64,000 nt of DNA from Capsaspora owczarzaki ATCC 30864. Its lineage: Eukaryota > Opisthokonta > Filasterea. The position numbers and the translations under genes are program-made. The notes beneath the pieces were generated by a model, which saw only the letters and a list, made by a program, of their open reading frames with translations, ran no database searches and was not told the DNA's origin. The stretch lies in contig NW_011887300.1 in NCBI RefSeq assembly GCF_000151315.2, positions 618,810 to 682,809 of the forward strand, given 5' to 3'. This document shows positions 1 through 15,100 of this stretch, one piece after another (within the stretch, counting starts at the first letter, position 1; each line of letters begins with the position of its first letter).

Positions 1-3000
1 CGGAGCAATTCAACTTCCCACTCGAAACGGTCAAAACCTTGCTGGGAACGCAAGCAGTCAGAGCGCAACGAATCGTGACTTACTCGAGGAAGTAGGGCGG
101 ACGGGGAGGAGGCGGGAAGGACGGGCGGTGAAAGGAGGAAAGTCGATAGGAACGCTTGAGGCTTGCACACAAATCACTCACCTCACCATCACCCCCTCAC
201 TTGGATGTTTGCTCTAGAGCCGAATGGGACGAAACCTTCACCGGAAACGAGTTTATGCTGTCGCTCAAGGCGCGGGGTCTGACTGGCACACTGCGCGCCT
301 CGCGCTTCCGCAGCGTCGGTTGGAAGGTACGGCACGCGTCGTTGCTGTCACCCTGGTGGTTGTTGATCTTGACAGAGCTTTGCGAGAGCTAACAACCTTG
401 CTGTATATTCCTTATTGGGGAACAGCTGTTTTTGGGAGCTCTGCCGCATGACCGCTCGCAGTGGCTTGCCTCCACCCTCAAAGATCGCGAAGAGTACGCT
501 CAGCTGCGCAAGTCGACCGAGTTGGATCCTCACGAGGTTCCCAGTGACGATCTGATGACCAACAACCCGCTGTCCGCTGCCGAGAATGTCAGTTTTGGAA
601 CAAAAACGGTCAGCTGGCAAATCTTTCAAAGGTCTGTGCTTTAACATTGTTTTTTTGTAAATTGTTCTGTCTGTCTGCAGAACCCCTGGCAACAGTACTT
701 TAAGGACCGAGAGTTGCGTCAAGTGATCAAGCAGGATGTCACCCGCACGTGCGTATCGGTTTGACGTTTGCTTTCTTCACGCTAGTCATCGTAAATACTG
801 AAATCGCGCTTCATTGGCTCTGCACTCTAGATTCCCAGAGAGCGAGTTCTTCCAGTCTTCTCCCCTTCAAGAAATGATGCTCAACATTCTCTTCTGCTAC
901 ACCCGCACACACTCGGACCTGTCGTACCGTCAAGGCATGCACGAGCTTCTCGCGCCCATTCTCTTCTTGATGCACAAGGAGTGCAAGCAGTATGACCGCG
1001 CTTCGAGGTAAAGTTGTAGGCGTCGTCGTACCGCTGTCTCTGTGGTTTGCTTGTTGTCGATACCAACAGCAATTGTGTGTCTGTTTAGCGAAATTTCGGA
1101 TGAAATCCGCACAATGCTCGATGCAAGCTTCATTGAGCACGACGCGTACGTGCTCTTCTCCAAGGTCATGAGCGCGACTGCCGATTGGTATGCACAAGGC
1201 GATGCCCCGAAACGAGTGGTGAGTATTGAGCTGCTTGCACTGCAATTTGAAAACAAAAAAACTTCTGGCTGCTGATTCTGACGTCGTTTTTTTGAACAGC
1301 CCAAGCCGGCTCCGACGTTCATCACGGCGCCTTTCGCTGACGCCAAAGAGGAAGAACAAGAGAAGGTGCGTGTTGATCGTCGCGTCACACTGCTTCCCTC
1401 GTGGCTCACTGATCATCTCTGCTTCGATCCAGACTTCGGACATTGTCAAAAAGCTGAAGCACATTCAGCACAAGCTCTTGCAAGACGCAGACCCTACCCT
1501 CTACGCCCATCTGCAAAACCTGCAAATCGAGCCACAACTCTACGGACTGTACGTGATTTCAGCTCTTCTCGTTGATTGTTGTTGAACAGTTGTCTTGTTC
1601 ATTTGTTTTCCCTGACGTTGACGTTGACGCTGGATTCTCTTCTTTGCTTCTTTTTTTTTGATTCGGATCAGCCGGTGGGTCCGCTTGCTTGTCGGCCGAG
1701 AGTTCCACATGGACGATGTGATTACCATCTGGGACGCCATCTTTGCGGACAGCCCATTCTTGTCGCTTATTGACTACTTTTGCGTGGCCATGCTGCTCTA
1801 CATCCGAGAACCTCGTGAGTTTCTTTGCTTTGCACGTTGTGTATGACTTTTTTTTCGAAATTTCTGACCCTCTGGTCGATGGTCTGCAGTTTTGATTAGC
1901 GACTACATGGGCTGCCTCAAGCGCCTGATGCGCTTCCCACCAGTCGAGGACGTGGTTGCGCTGGTCGAGCGCGCTCTCGAGCTGCGCGAACCGCGCACTG
2001 GTCGCACAGACCGACGCCCTCAACAAGCGAGCTCGGCCGTTCCGCCTGCCGTCATCAATTTCGCGGCAACGTCGGCTCCCAGCGTCTCGGTGGCCAGCTC
2101 CTCGACCAGCCAATACGTGCCGCCATCCAGTCGTGGGCAGTTTTTGTCCGCTGGAGCGGCAACCAAGCACCACCCTGCTCCCAAAAAGGTAATGGCTTCT
2201 TTTTTGTTTCTTTGTTTTCTTTTTTTCTTTTTTCATGTTTGTTTCAACTCTTTTATTTTTTTCCCCGACGCTGCGGGCTCAACAACATTTTTTTTTTTGA
2301 TGTTGGTGTCCATGAACAGGACAAGGCGTCAACTCTGTTCAACATCATTGGCTCGACGACGTCCAGCATCAAGGCCGCCGTGACCAAGGCCGCAACCAAC
2401 TCGTCGTCGTCGTCGTCCTCTCACTCACAGCGCTCTGCTGGTGGCTACTCTGCCGGCGCTTCGACCACTCAAGCTGCTTCACGGCCCGGCCGCTCCGGCA
2501 GCGTGAATGGTCCCGGCCCGAAGAACTCGCAGCTGGAGGAAGCGCTTGCCACCGTGCGCACCATGAACGCGCACTGCGGTGAGCAAATGCAAGGGTTTAT
2601 CCGCACGCTTGAGGCGCAAGTTCTCGGCAAAGTCGCACCAAACCGCGAGACGGCACTTGTTGCGCTTGCGGGACTGAAGCAGATCAAGGACATGCTTCGC
2701 GGCAATCTGCCGTTCGATGCATCGCAAGCAGGCGGCGCCGTCGACGCGGACTCGTTGCACAACAGCAGCAACGATCTGGCCGCACTGGACGACGATGACG
2801 ACCACGTCCTTCGCCCGGCCACCATCATCTCCCCGGCAGCGGCCGCGCTGGATGCGCCCGACAACATTTTCGGACCCGGTCCGGATGTGATTGCTGCGCC
2901 CGTCGAGCTCGTTGGAGGGGATGCGCAAGACGACGAGGCAGCCACGATTGAGGACGTCTCCAAGCCCTCCATCACGGCGAAAGCCGCGGCGGCGCTCATG

Positions 3001-3393
3001 TTTGGTGACGATGAAGACGCAGACACGAGCGCAGCAGCTGCCCTCCTGAAGACCAACGGAGCCAACAAGGTCGCCTCGACACCAGTGGCATCTGCAGCAG
3101 GCAGCACCAGCAAGAATGCCAAGGACTCAAACCGCGGTGCTCAAGCCAAACCCTCGACTGCTGCCAGCGGTCCTGTCGTTGCTCCAAGCAAGTCGACCAT
3201 TGTCAACAACATTTTCTCGGCAGGTCTGGATGATGAGAATGAGGACATTTTCAGCGTGGCCAAGCAGCGCAAGGAGGACGATTCAAACCACTTTGTGAGC
3301 TCTATCGGCAAGAACACTGCAGCAAAAGACGTGGATGCCATTCTCGGAGGCCCGTCCCCTGCCAAAGGCGGCTCTCGCCTTGACTTTTTGTAA
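1..3393 (+). CDS. TBC1D5: TBC1D5-like Rab GTPase-activating protein (5'-partial)
   Basis: Rab GAP of the TBC1D5 type. The animal protein binds retromer and acts on Rab7 in endosome-to-Golgi transport and autophagy. Exons: <1-91, 218-326, 426-587, 681-748, 831-1007, 1089-1218, 1300-1365, 1433-1548, 1672-1814, 1890-2188, 2320-3393; all junctions keep frame (about 810 visible residues; the human protein is 795). The TBC domain shows RFRSVGWK, then IKQDVTR (the IxxDxxR arginine finger), then YRQGMHELLAP (the YxQ glutamine finger), so both catalytic fingers are intact. MTNNPLS and the order of blocks match TBC1D5 rather than other TBC families. The last exon (about 357 residues) is Ser/Ala-rich and acidic, probably disordered. 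The first visible exon is recognised by its phase-2 join (..TYSRK/AEWDETF). It has no ATG, so the start lies upstream. It converges on the SMARCC-like gene, with 233 bp between stop codons. Confidence 0.9.
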
Positions 3394-3626
3394 CGCCGTA
3401 CACTTGCTTGATGGCGCACAGCTGGGTGGAGTTTCTGTGGTGTGATTTTTGTCGTGATTTTTTTTTTTGTTTGTTTGTTTGGTTTCATTTCTTCTTCCTC
3501 GCTGAAGAAGTGATGGCTTGTTTGTCAAAATTCAACTTTACAATGTCGAAATTGTATTACGAACTCAAACCCAACAAGTAATCGAAAAAAAAAGGACAAC
3601 TTCACAACAGAGAGAACAATTAAAAG

Positions 3627-5995
3627 TTAAGTGGACGAGACTGCCGCTGCACGACTGCTCTCAGCAAAACGAAGCTTCTCCGCTTGGAATTGAAGTCGCT
3701 CCACTAACAAGGCTTGCCGTTGAGTCTCGAGCTGCGAGTAAGCAAAAGAGATAAGCAGGATAGAGGGGGAGTGGAATGAGCGAGATTGGCAAACGCAAGT
3801 GTCGAAAAGTAAAAAAAAAAAAAAAACAATCGAAGCGACTCACCTGCTGTCGCTCCTTCTCAACAATCGCCTCAAGCTCTTCGAAATTCTTGAGCTTGAG
3901 GTCAAGCTTTCGTAGTTGGGTGTCCAGCAAGTGACCGAGTACGGCGTACGCCTTCTTCTCTTCAGCAAGTGCAATAACCTGTTTTTTGTTTTTGTTTTTT
4001 TTTTTCGCAGAAATTGAGTTGCCAGAGAACTGGGGACAGAGGAGCCCATCAAAACAGTGCACTTACCTTTGCTCGCACGGCAGCGGACGCGATAGCAGTG
4101 GCAGCAGCAGTCGACACATTGGAGGCCTTGCGAGACGTCTACCAAAATGTAAGGTAATGGTTAGCATCGAGCGAACAAACGCTGAAATCATCAGACACAA
4201 AAGGGGAGGGGAGGAAGGGATGCTGTACCTCATCCGACACATCCATTGCAACTGGCTTGTGGTCGCCGTTGGACAGGTTCTCGGAGGGAGCGCCGCCAGC
4301 CGCGACAATGGCAGCGCGAGCAGCAGCCGCTGCGACTGCCGGCTCCACACTGCCAGCAAGGAAGGTGATGGTGGCCATGACGGGATTCGCTGCGCTACTG
4401 AACGGCGTGGGTTGGTGTGCTAGCGGACCCAATGAGGAGCCGGCCGCAGACTCCAAGAATGGCTCTTCAATTGGCAGTCGGAGGAACCGCAAGACGCACT
4501 CCTCGTGTGTCCGCGTGCCAACATGCTCTGAAACCTTGTTCCAGTCCTCCTTGAACATCTCAATGCCCTCCAGAAGCAAAAGTGTTTCTTCGTCGCTCCA
4601 CTCGGTCAGATCGGCAGTCTCTACTCGCGAAAAGTCTGCTGGTTTCAAGGAGGCCGGGAGATGACCTGTGCCGAATCAAGCAACCCAGAACATATCGGAG
4701 GCAACATAAACACACACACACACAGACCGGGTCAGTCCCACCGTGTCACTTTCAACACCACCCTGGAAAAGGAATTTTTACCTTGCAAGTAGCACGTCCC
4801 GCACACTCGCACATCCTGAGTCTGCGACTGATAGAATCCACTGGCACAGGCGCTTGTGCAGCTTGCGCACTTGATGTTCGCGCCGTGGTACGTGTCGCCG
4901 CGAGGGAGGGATGGCAGAGAGCCGCCTCGTGGTGTTGCGGGAGCACTCGTTGCGGCATTGCTGGCAACGGAATCCGCCGCCACGCTTGCCACGGATGGTC
5001 CCGAGGAGGCAGTCTCGCTGACAGCACTCGTGCTGTTTGCGGTGCCAGAGGCAGAGGAGTGGTTGGCGGCTTGGACGAGCGAGGTAAAGGACGGGCCGGC
5101 ATGCCAGCCGGCAGGAGTGTCGTACACGATGCCGAAATGGGATGTTGACGGCGGGCCGACGGGTGATGGCCGTACTTCCGGATCCACTTGGTAATTGATA
5201 ATGCCCCAGTGCTCGAGGAAGGCGTGCACGCGAAGAATCGCACAGACGTCGCCAGCGAGGTTTCGACGGCACGCAGTCGCGGTCAGGTACTCGAGCGGGT
5301 TGAGGCGGTAGCAGTCGACCATAAAGTTGCGATACGCAATATAGATTTCGGGCGTCTTTGAGCGGTTGCGCCCGTTGAAGAACTCGGGCAGCGCACGGCG
5401 CTCGATCGTGTGAAGGGCATTGTAGTCAAACCAAGCGGCAAAGCTCGGCACCAACAGCGGGTGGGTCTGTTCCGCCAGCACCTGCGTGGACGGGAATGAC
5501 GAGTACGCTGGTGCCTGGATCAGTCGAGTGACGGTTGAGTTTGAGCCGACTTGGTGTCCAGCAGCAGTGGTCGCAGGAGCAGTCGTGGAGTTGGAAGCGG
5601 CCTTCGATCCGCCCGCCGCAGCAGACGGAGCACTGCCATCCGCAGCACCGCCCGTCGCACTCGTAGCAGCAGCCCCAGCACCAACACCAGCACCAGCAGC
5701 ACCGGTCGTCGCCGTAGTCGCTGCAGCAGTCGCAGCACGATCGCTCTCGCTGCTCTCATCGTCGTCCGCCTTCGACGCGCGCTCGCTTGCTGCGCCCACT
5801 GTCGCCCGCATCGCCTGCATCACCACCGCCACTCGATGCCATTGTCGTCGTGTTCGTGTTCGTGGTCGTGTTCGTGGTCGCTGCTGCTGCTGCTGCTTCG
5901 GCCTTCTTGTCGGATTGCTCCTCGTCCTCGTCCTCGCTTCGGCGGCGCTTGTTGTTGTTGCTGTTGCTCTGCTGCGGCAGTCCTGCGGCGTCCAT
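3627..5995 (-). CDS. SMARCC/SWI3/Moira-like SWI/SNF core subunit
   Basis: Scaffold subunit of SWI/SNF (BAF) chromatin-remodelling complexes. Exons in transcript order: 5995-4782, 4665-4229, 4138-4067, 3978-3844, 3731-3627 (stop). Domains: basic/acidic N-terminus; SWIRM domain (about 5520-5200; begins [19 protein letters not shown] and includes [13 protein letters not shown]); ZZ-like zinc finger (CASC..CGTC, about 4850-4795); SANT domain ([20 protein letters not shown] then [20 protein letters not shown]), nearly identical to animal SMARCC; C-terminal coiled coil ([20 protein letters not shown]). SWIRM-ZZ-SANT-coiled coil order identifies the family. The 5' end is uncertain. The best Kozak ATG (5995; MDAAGLPQQ, followed by an NLS-like [11 protein letters not shown]) is out of frame by one base with SWIRM, unless a 79-nt GT-AG intron (donor GTGGGC) removes the NLS region. 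An in-frame ATG at 5820 would give about 595 residues. Confidence 0.88.
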
Positions 5996-6305
5996 GGCGT
6001 TTTGGAACTTTTTTGCTTTATCAATTGAAAACCAGAATCGCGACGTGAAACTTGAACAGCGTCGAACAACCAACAAAGTGAGTGAACTTTGAATCAAAAA
6101 AAAAAAAAAAAAAAAATCGGAGATCGCAAAAAAAAAAAAAAAAAAAATTGGCGCCAAATCTCAAATTGGATTTTTGGATTGTGGATTTTGGATTTCATTT
6201 GGTTTTGGTTTTGTTTTTTTTCCAATGCAACCAACGATAGTTTTGTGCAGAATGTACTAATGATTGAGATACAAGAAAAACTTTCATAAACAAAATTGAA
6301 GGCAT
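5996..6305. other. Intergenic, A/T-rich tracts
   Basis: This is the spacer between the 5' end of the SMARCC-like gene and the 3' end of the isomerase gene, both on the minus strand. It holds two long A-runs (about 6093-6115 and 6128-6147) and short GGATTTT-like repeats. No coding signal or RNA gene is visible. Confidence 0.5.
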
Positions 6306-8034
<1,729 letters not shown>

Positions 8035-8358
8035 TGTGAAGAGTGTGTGGAACGAATGGAATAAAAAGAAAAGAGTGAGCCCTCCAATCGTCTCAGAACG
8101 AACACACTAGAATGGGGAAAGTCGATTGAAACGTAATAATGGTTGGGCGCTTTGGAAGAATCAAAGAACAGAACCGCGGGCAATGTGAAGCTGCAAAACG
8201 AAACTCTGCTTCAACCCATCTCATCCCAGCTCCTCCATCCCTTCCATCGAGTTGAAATATTTTTACGAATGGGAATGACGAATGCCAGTTATAATCAATT
8301 TGGATACTACGGTAGCTCAGTCTGCAGTTCGAGAGCGAGAGAGTGTGTGTGGCGGACG
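8035..8358. promoter_or_regulatory. Divergent promoter region between IDI and HemW-like gene
   Basis: Only 324 bp separate the two divergent start codons, so both promoters and 5' UTRs must lie here. I see no convincing TATA box or recognised operator. The HemW-like reading frame stays open upstream as far as 8143 with two more in-frame ATGs (8143, 8269), so the 5' limit of that gene is not absolute. Confidence 0.4.
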
Positions 8359-9933
8359 ATGCTGCGGACGACAGCATGGCAAACTCCGATTCGCCGCGCT
8401 GCGCTCTGGGCAGGCTCAACCACCCCGACCGGTGCGGATTCTGGTCGTAAGCAGCCACAGCTGCAGCTGGCTCCAACGGCCGTCGAGTACGACCCGGCAG
8501 CAGTCTCGGTCTACATGCATTGGCCGTACTGCTCGCGCATCTGCCCGTACTGCGCATTCAACAGGTTAGACCACTGCCACTGGGATATGAATGGTCAATT
8601 CTATGGGCATTGGATGTAGCTTTCTTGTGTTTTCACGCTCCTTCAGCGTCGTATCTCACTCGATTCGGATCAAACCTTTTTGCCAACTCGCAACAGAACA
8701 TTGATGGACAAATCGGTCGACGTCGCACGGATGCAACGCGCAATGGTCACGGAACTCGGTGCGCAGTTGGCACATATTGGCCCAGGGCGCAAGATTTCCA
8801 GTGTGTATTTTGGCGGCGGTACGCCATCGCTCGCTCCACCGGGATTGGTCAAAGACCTCTTGCACACCCTGCGCGCGTACCAGCCGGATTTGCCGAGTGG
8901 CATGGAAGTCACACTTGAATTCAATCCTATCCAGTGCCATGGATCTGGTGGACTCGAACTGCTGCAGAGCTTTGCCGCTGCGGGAGTGACGCGCGCATCC
9001 CTCGGCGTACAAACGTTCAACCCGGTGCACCTGAAGACATTGGGCCGAGACCACACTCCGGAACAAGCGCTGGATGCGTTGCAGAACGCGCGTGCAGTGT
9101 TTCCAGGCCGGGTGTCGCTCGATCTCATGTTTGCCACCCCGACACAAACGATTCGCGACTGGGAAGAAGACTTGCAGCTCGCCGTGGCGCACGCCGATGC
9201 TCACATCTCGCTCTACCACCTCACGCTGGAAAAGGGCACAAGTTTCTTTACCCGGCACAGCCGAGGTGCTCTAGCCTTGCCCAATGACGACCAGGCAGGC
9301 GACATGCTGGAACTCGCCAGTCGCACGCTCTCCTCGCATCAACCCCGCCCGTGGCATCGCTATGAGGTGGCCAATTTTGCACAGCCCTCGCACGAAAGCC
9401 AGCACAACCTTGGATACTGGGCAGGCAATGACTATCTCGCCATTGGACCGGGAGCGCACGGACGGGTGACCCTTCCGCCATTGCCAGCTGCTGGCACGAA
9501 CGCCACCAGCACTTGGCGTCGTTTTGCGACCGTGCAACAGCGCAGCACGCCCCACTGGCTGCAGAGCGTGGAGACTCGAGGACGCGGAACACACCGTGAA
9601 GAGCAGCAGACACCTGTCGACCGGTTGCAAGAAGTGCTCACAATGGCGCTTCGAACCCGACGCGGCATCACGACAAGGGCATGGGATGCACACTGTTCGC
9701 AGCTGTCGTCGCATTTGTCTGCGCCAATTCCCACCCTGGCTGCGCTCGTTTGTGATGAGTCCGAAAAGTCGCTCCAGCATTCGACCACGCAATTTCTGCG
9801 CGCTGCGCTGGACAACGGTGCCATCGAGTTGGATTTGGACGGACTCCGGGTTGTCCAATTGCATCTTCTCGACGAGATCATGTCGTGGCTTCTGCTGCGA
9901 TTGGAGCAGCTTCTGAGCAGTGGCAGAAGGTAG
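8359..9933 (+). CDS. RSAD1: HemW/RSAD1-like radical SAM protein
   Basis: Radical-SAM protein of the HemN/HemW family, annotated in animals as RSAD1. HemW members are thought to be heme chaperones rather than coproporphyrinogen oxidases. Exons 8359-8564 and 8697-9933; 480 residues. CSRICPYC gives the CxxxCxxC 4Fe-4S motif inside YMHWPYCSRICPYCAF, followed by YFGGGTPSL and GVQTFN, all diagnostic. HemN-type oxidases carry a longer N-terminal substrate region that is absent here. The start at 8359 is preferred because MLRTTAWQTPIRRAALWAG is an Arg-rich, acid-free mitochondrial presequence; the open frame extends further upstream. The intron joins ..FNR/TLMDKSVD in frame. An AATAAA lies 28 bp past the stop. 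Confidence 0.88.
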
Positions 9934-11160
9934 TGGCGGACGGATTTGTCTTTCAGGGAGAAATAAAGGCCCGCTTTGGGTCTGCTAGTGTGTACGTAAC
10001 GCACCCAAACTTGCTTTATTGGGAAAACCGGCTTTGCAAAACAGCAACCGCAGTCCGTTCCTCTACTGCACAATAGCAACCGCAGATTTCCAGATCGGTC
10101 TTTTTTGCACTTTTTACACGAGTGGGGTTTGTTTTCCCATCACACATTCGCACATGGCCTTCATTTATGCGTTCTCGTACTTCATTAGCGCACACCCGTT
10201 TTCGGTCTTTACTAACATTTGCTGCACGACGTTTGTTGAATAAAAAAGCATTTGCTTCATCCATTTCGTCTAGCGTTGCAGCATCCAATATCAGCTGAAA
10301 TCTCCATCTTGTTTCCATCTCCCCACCTGCACTGCTGCTGCTGATTGATTCGCTGGCGGTTTTTGTGTTCATATGTCCTTTTCATTACCAAATAAAACCC
10401 CCTCCCGTGTCAGATGTTGGTTTTTAGTCAAGGTCGGCCGATCCCTCCACAATCCGATTCGTCGCGGTTTTGTACCTCTCTCTCCTTGTGTCAACTCGCC
10501 GTGTACCCCATCCTCCTCCTCCCCTCCCCCTCATTCCATACTTGACATTTATTTGTCTTGCTCTCTAGTTCATCTCGTGTCGTCGCAACTCCCTGTGTCT
10601 CCTTGTATTCTCGTTTGATTTTTCTTCCGTTTTTTTTTTTTTTTAGAACCTGATTCGTGAGAACGACAATCCTAACTTTATTTTTGATTCTTTTTTTTTT
10701 CCCCCCCTTTATTTTTTTTTTCCGTTTCGTTCAAATTCGGGCCTTCCTTGCGCAAGTCAGTCCTGTTCTGCAGTGTTTTCTCCTGTCGTGTCGGGGGCGC
10801 TGGCTGTCTTCGTGTCGGGGTGCGTGTTTGGGGGAAAAAAAGCCCAAAAAAACAAAAACACACACAAACAAAACGCCTCCAAAAAACAAAAAAAATCACA
10901 AGTTCCGATAACCGTATTCGTGGTTTCTCACACGCGGACAACAGACACACGGGGGTTCGGTCGTTCGTGTCACTCTCCTTCAAACAAAACATCCAGATCA
11001 CGCTGCGTACCAAGCGTTATTCCCCAATTGCTTGACAACAAAACGACGAGCGCGACCAGCAGCCAAGGACAAGAACGAGAAGAACAAGAACGAGAACGAG
11101 AAGAAGAAGAAAAAAAGGGGGGAAAAATAATATTACAACAAAAACACACACCAAAAAGTC
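9934..11160. other. Intergenic and 5' UTR of the Gln-rich Myb gene
   Basis: A 1.2 kb spacer with many short pyrimidine and A/T runs (for example 10628-10645 and 10690-10725), then A-rich and GAA/GAG-rich leader sequence just before the ATG at 11161. Only short non-conserved ORFs are present. It probably holds the promoter and 5' UTR of the downstream gene. Confidence 0.4.
9962..9967 (+). terminator. Putative polyadenylation signal AATAAA
   Basis: A canonical AATAAA hexamer lies about 30 bp after the HemW-like stop codon, the expected place for a 3'-end processing signal. It is inferred from position and motif only. Confidence 0.4.
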
Positions 11161-12072
11161 ATGAGCCGAAAGGGGGAGGGTGCTGATCCAGGCGACCGCA
11201 GCCACACCGCCGCAAGCGGGGCAGGGAACATGTCGGGCGGCGGGATGCCTGGAATCCCATTCAGCAGTGTCACTGTGCATGGGAATGGGTATCCGAGAAA
11301 TACTGCCAGCAACGGCAGCGCGGGAGACGCGGCGCACCAGCTGTACCACCACCCGATGCAGCAGCAGCAGCAACGATACCGACAAGAACCGCAGCCTCAG
11401 CTTCATCAGCAGCAGCAGCCATTCGGTCCCACCGCGTTTCCCAACCACCTCCACCACCCGAGCCACATGAGTCTGCCTGAATCCTACCATGCGTCTGTAT
11501 CAGCAGCAGCAGCAGCCGCAGCAGCAGGAGCAGGAGCAGGAGGAGGAGCAAGTTTTGTTTCAGCGTCGTCCAACCTCATTCCCGAGCGGCATCCGATGCA
11601 AAGTGCCCACCCCGCGCACGTCATCTACCTCCCACAACAACATCAGCAGCAGCAGCATCAACAACCACAGCCATCCTTGCAGCAGCAGCAGCCGGCGATG
11701 CAGCAGCCAGCGCAGGCAATGTTTGGCTCTGGCTCGCTGCTGCAAAGTCAGAACCAACAAGGTGTGAAGTCCACTCCTCCTCCCCCTCCAAGTCATCTGC
11801 TCCACTCGTTCCAACCACACCAACCGCCCCACCTGCAGGAGCAGCCCCAGCCACATCAACTCTATCCTCAGCTCCATCCACAGCAACAACTACTACAACA
11901 GCAGCAGCAGCAGCAGCAGCACGGTTCAAACCAGTCGTGTTCCACCCCGTTTCCCACTTCTTCTTCAGCTGCTTTGGCGCCATCGCAAATGGCGCTGCAC
12001 CTCTCACACCCAAGTGGTGACCCGCCATCAGCATCGCCATCATTAGCCTCACTACAGCAGCATCAGCAACAG

Positions 12073-12107
<35 letters not shown>

Positions 12108-15100
12108 TCCGCTGCCAAACGGCACAAACCACAGCGCTCATATCGCGTTACACGCGTCGCCACCACCGCCCCAGGTCGCCTCCTCGGCGCGTCTGCCGCC
12201 CCAGTCCCAGCAGCCACAGCAGCAGCAGCAACTACAGTATCAGTACCAGCAGCCGCAGATGCAGATGCAGCCGCAGATGGCCATGCAGCTCGTCAACGTT
12301 GCCGGCCAACCGCATCAACCGCAGGTCCCCTTCCTCGGTTCCTCTCCTCAGCAGACGCAGTACGCACCGTCGTTCCAGACCCAGCCCCAGCCCCAGCAGC
12401 AGCAGCAAGCGTCGTTCCAGGTCTACCCCCACCATCCGATTCAGCAGCAGCAGCAGCAGCAGCAGCAGAGTGGCGGAGCAGTCGTGTTGAGCGCTGGGAA
12501 ACCTTCCGTCTTGAACGGCAACGTTGTTGCTCTGCCGACCCCATCATCGTCGTCATCGTCGTCCCCGGCGTCCATGTGGCTCGGCAAGAGTGGCAGCGAT
12601 CTCTCTCAGGGTAGCAATTTTATGGTCGCAGTGCCTCCCTCTCAGCAGCAGCAGCAACTCCAACAACAACAACAACAGCAACAACAACAAACGAGCTCAC
12701 ACGGACACAATAATGGACCCGTCACTGGACCAGCCTACTATGTGCTGAACGGCGCGTCCTACGCACCCCAGCCACCACAGCAGGCAGCAGCAACGACTTT
12801 GTCAGCAGGCTCAGGGTCGGTCGGCATCGCGGAGCAGCCGAGACCAGTCCTTTTCGATCAGCAGCAGCAGCAGCAACAGAAACTCCCCGCCACGATGCTC
12901 GCCAGCAGCACGTACACGTATGTGTCATCCCCGCACCACCCCATGCTGGGCGGCGGGCCACAGCATCAACCGCCTCCCTCAATGATGCTGCTGTCTCAAG
13001 CGCTGAACCAACAGCAGCAGCAGCAGCAGCAGCATCAACAACAAGCAGGAGGGCAGCAGCAAGGTCCGCTGATGCACCCAACGCCCTTTCACACTGCTCT
13101 GACTCCGCACCCGCAGCCCCACTACGCCCTCGCCCCGCACCAACAGCAAGGCCAGCATCAAATACAGCATTATGGCATGGGTGGCGGTGGCGGTGGCGGT
13201 CCGCAGCTCGTCTTCCAGGCGCCGTCAGCCGGACACTTTTACGGGGATCACGCGAGCGTGGCACAAAACACCCAACCGCAAACCCAACCTCCGCAGCAGC
13301 AGCAGCAGCAGGCCTTCCAGTACCCGCAGTTCCACCCCTCCTACCACCCTCATCAGCAGCAGCAGCAGATGCAGATGCAGATGCAGCCGCAGCAGCAGTA
13401 CCAGCAACAGCAACACTTGCAGGGCGAGGGTGTGAAAGTGGCGACGGTGACGACGCCGCCTGTTACACCTGTCAACGGCAGCCAAACCGCATCGGCATCT
13501 GCACGGGCCGAGATGCCGCCCCAGCACCAACCCCAGCACCAACCCCAGCAGCAGCAACAGCAGCAGCAGCATCAACAACAGCTGCAACACCAACAGCAGC
13601 AGCAACAGCAGCAGCATGAGCATGCCGAAACAGCAGCCGCAACAGCCGACTCTGCTTCCAGTTCTTCCAGCGTTACCAAGCCAAAACCACACGTCGCGAC
13701 CGCGTCAGGCACCACCGCTGCAAAACCATCATCCGCAGCAACAGGATCCGAGACTGCATCAGCACGGACGGACTCGGAAGCACCGTCAACTTTGCCCAGT
13801 TCTGCCGCCTCGTCCTCCTCCACTTCCACCGCTGCCGCCGCCCCCGCCGCCGCCACCCCCGCCGCTGCCCCCGCCGCAAAGGCCAGCAAAGCCAGCAAGT
13901 CAACAAGCAAGAGCACCAAGCAAGCTGCGTCCTCCAGGCATGCAGGGTCGCCAGGTGGCTCAGATGGCTCGTCGTCGGAAAAGTCAATGCAATACGACGA
14001 GGATGATTTCGACATGCGCGAGTACATGGGATACGACTCGGACGACTATTCGCTAGTCGAACGAGAGGCTGTCGACAATCAACCAACCTCAGGCACCAAA
14101 CGCCGGCGAGCTGCGGACGACGATGGCGATGACTCGTATGTGTGATTGCGTTTTGGTTGAGTTTTTTCGCTTTCTGCTGCTACATCTCCGACTCATAACT
14201 AACTAACTGTACTGTACGACCTGCGTTTCTGCTGGTGACGTTGTGTGTGTGTGTGTGCGTGTGCGTGTGTGCGTGTGTGTGTGATATTGAAAAACAGTGC
14301 CAATGACTCTGGCCAAAGCGACGAAGAGGACGACGATGGCGAGGACGACGACGCAGACGACTACCGCAAGGGTGGCCGACGAGGAGGTCGCAAAGCGCGG
14401 GGTCGTTCCGGCAAGACCGCCAGTGGGCGTTCTGCAGCCACCCCCAAGAGCCGCAACAAGCGTGTTCGTGTGGACGCAGGTGCTGCAGACGGTGCCGCTG
14501 CCGCAGAAGGCTCAGGTACAGCCGACAGAAAAAATTTAAAAAAAACCACCACACTACATCTCTGCGCAAAATAGTGGATGAACAGGAGAGAGGATTGCTG
14601 AAAGAGCGACTGGCATGCACTCACCATCTTTTGTCTGTACTGGCTCTGCTCTGACTATTGTTCTTTTGAAAAAAAAAACGCAGAAGAACGTGGCGCACGT
14701 CGCCGCCAATCACGTCCAAAGGTGCCGTGGACGGACGAGGAGCATCGTCTGTTCGAGGAGGCACTCGAGCTGTATGGTCGCGACTGGAATCAGGTACATT
14801 ATCCCGAGCTATGGAGTGACGCAGGGAGAGAGGGTGAATTTTGTTTGTGTACGAGAAAAGCTCAACTCGACGTGAAAAATGAACATCATACAGGTCCGCG
14901 AACACGTAGGAACAGGACGCGATACTTCTGCCATCCGTAGTCACGCGCAAAAGCATTTCATCAAGATGATGCTCGCTGAAATCCCGCTGCCTGCGAAGGT
15001 ACAGCTTTGCTGCTGCAGATCGAGTTTCATTGTCGAGTTGCTGAATTGTCGAGTTGCTGAATTGTCTGGTCCTCACCTTCTTTTTCTGGTGCTGCTGATG

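Noticed and set aside
11270-14086. Many poly-Leu, poly-Ala and poly-Ser ORFs in other frames of the Myb gene
   Set aside because: They are alternative-frame readings of CAG/CAA tracts.
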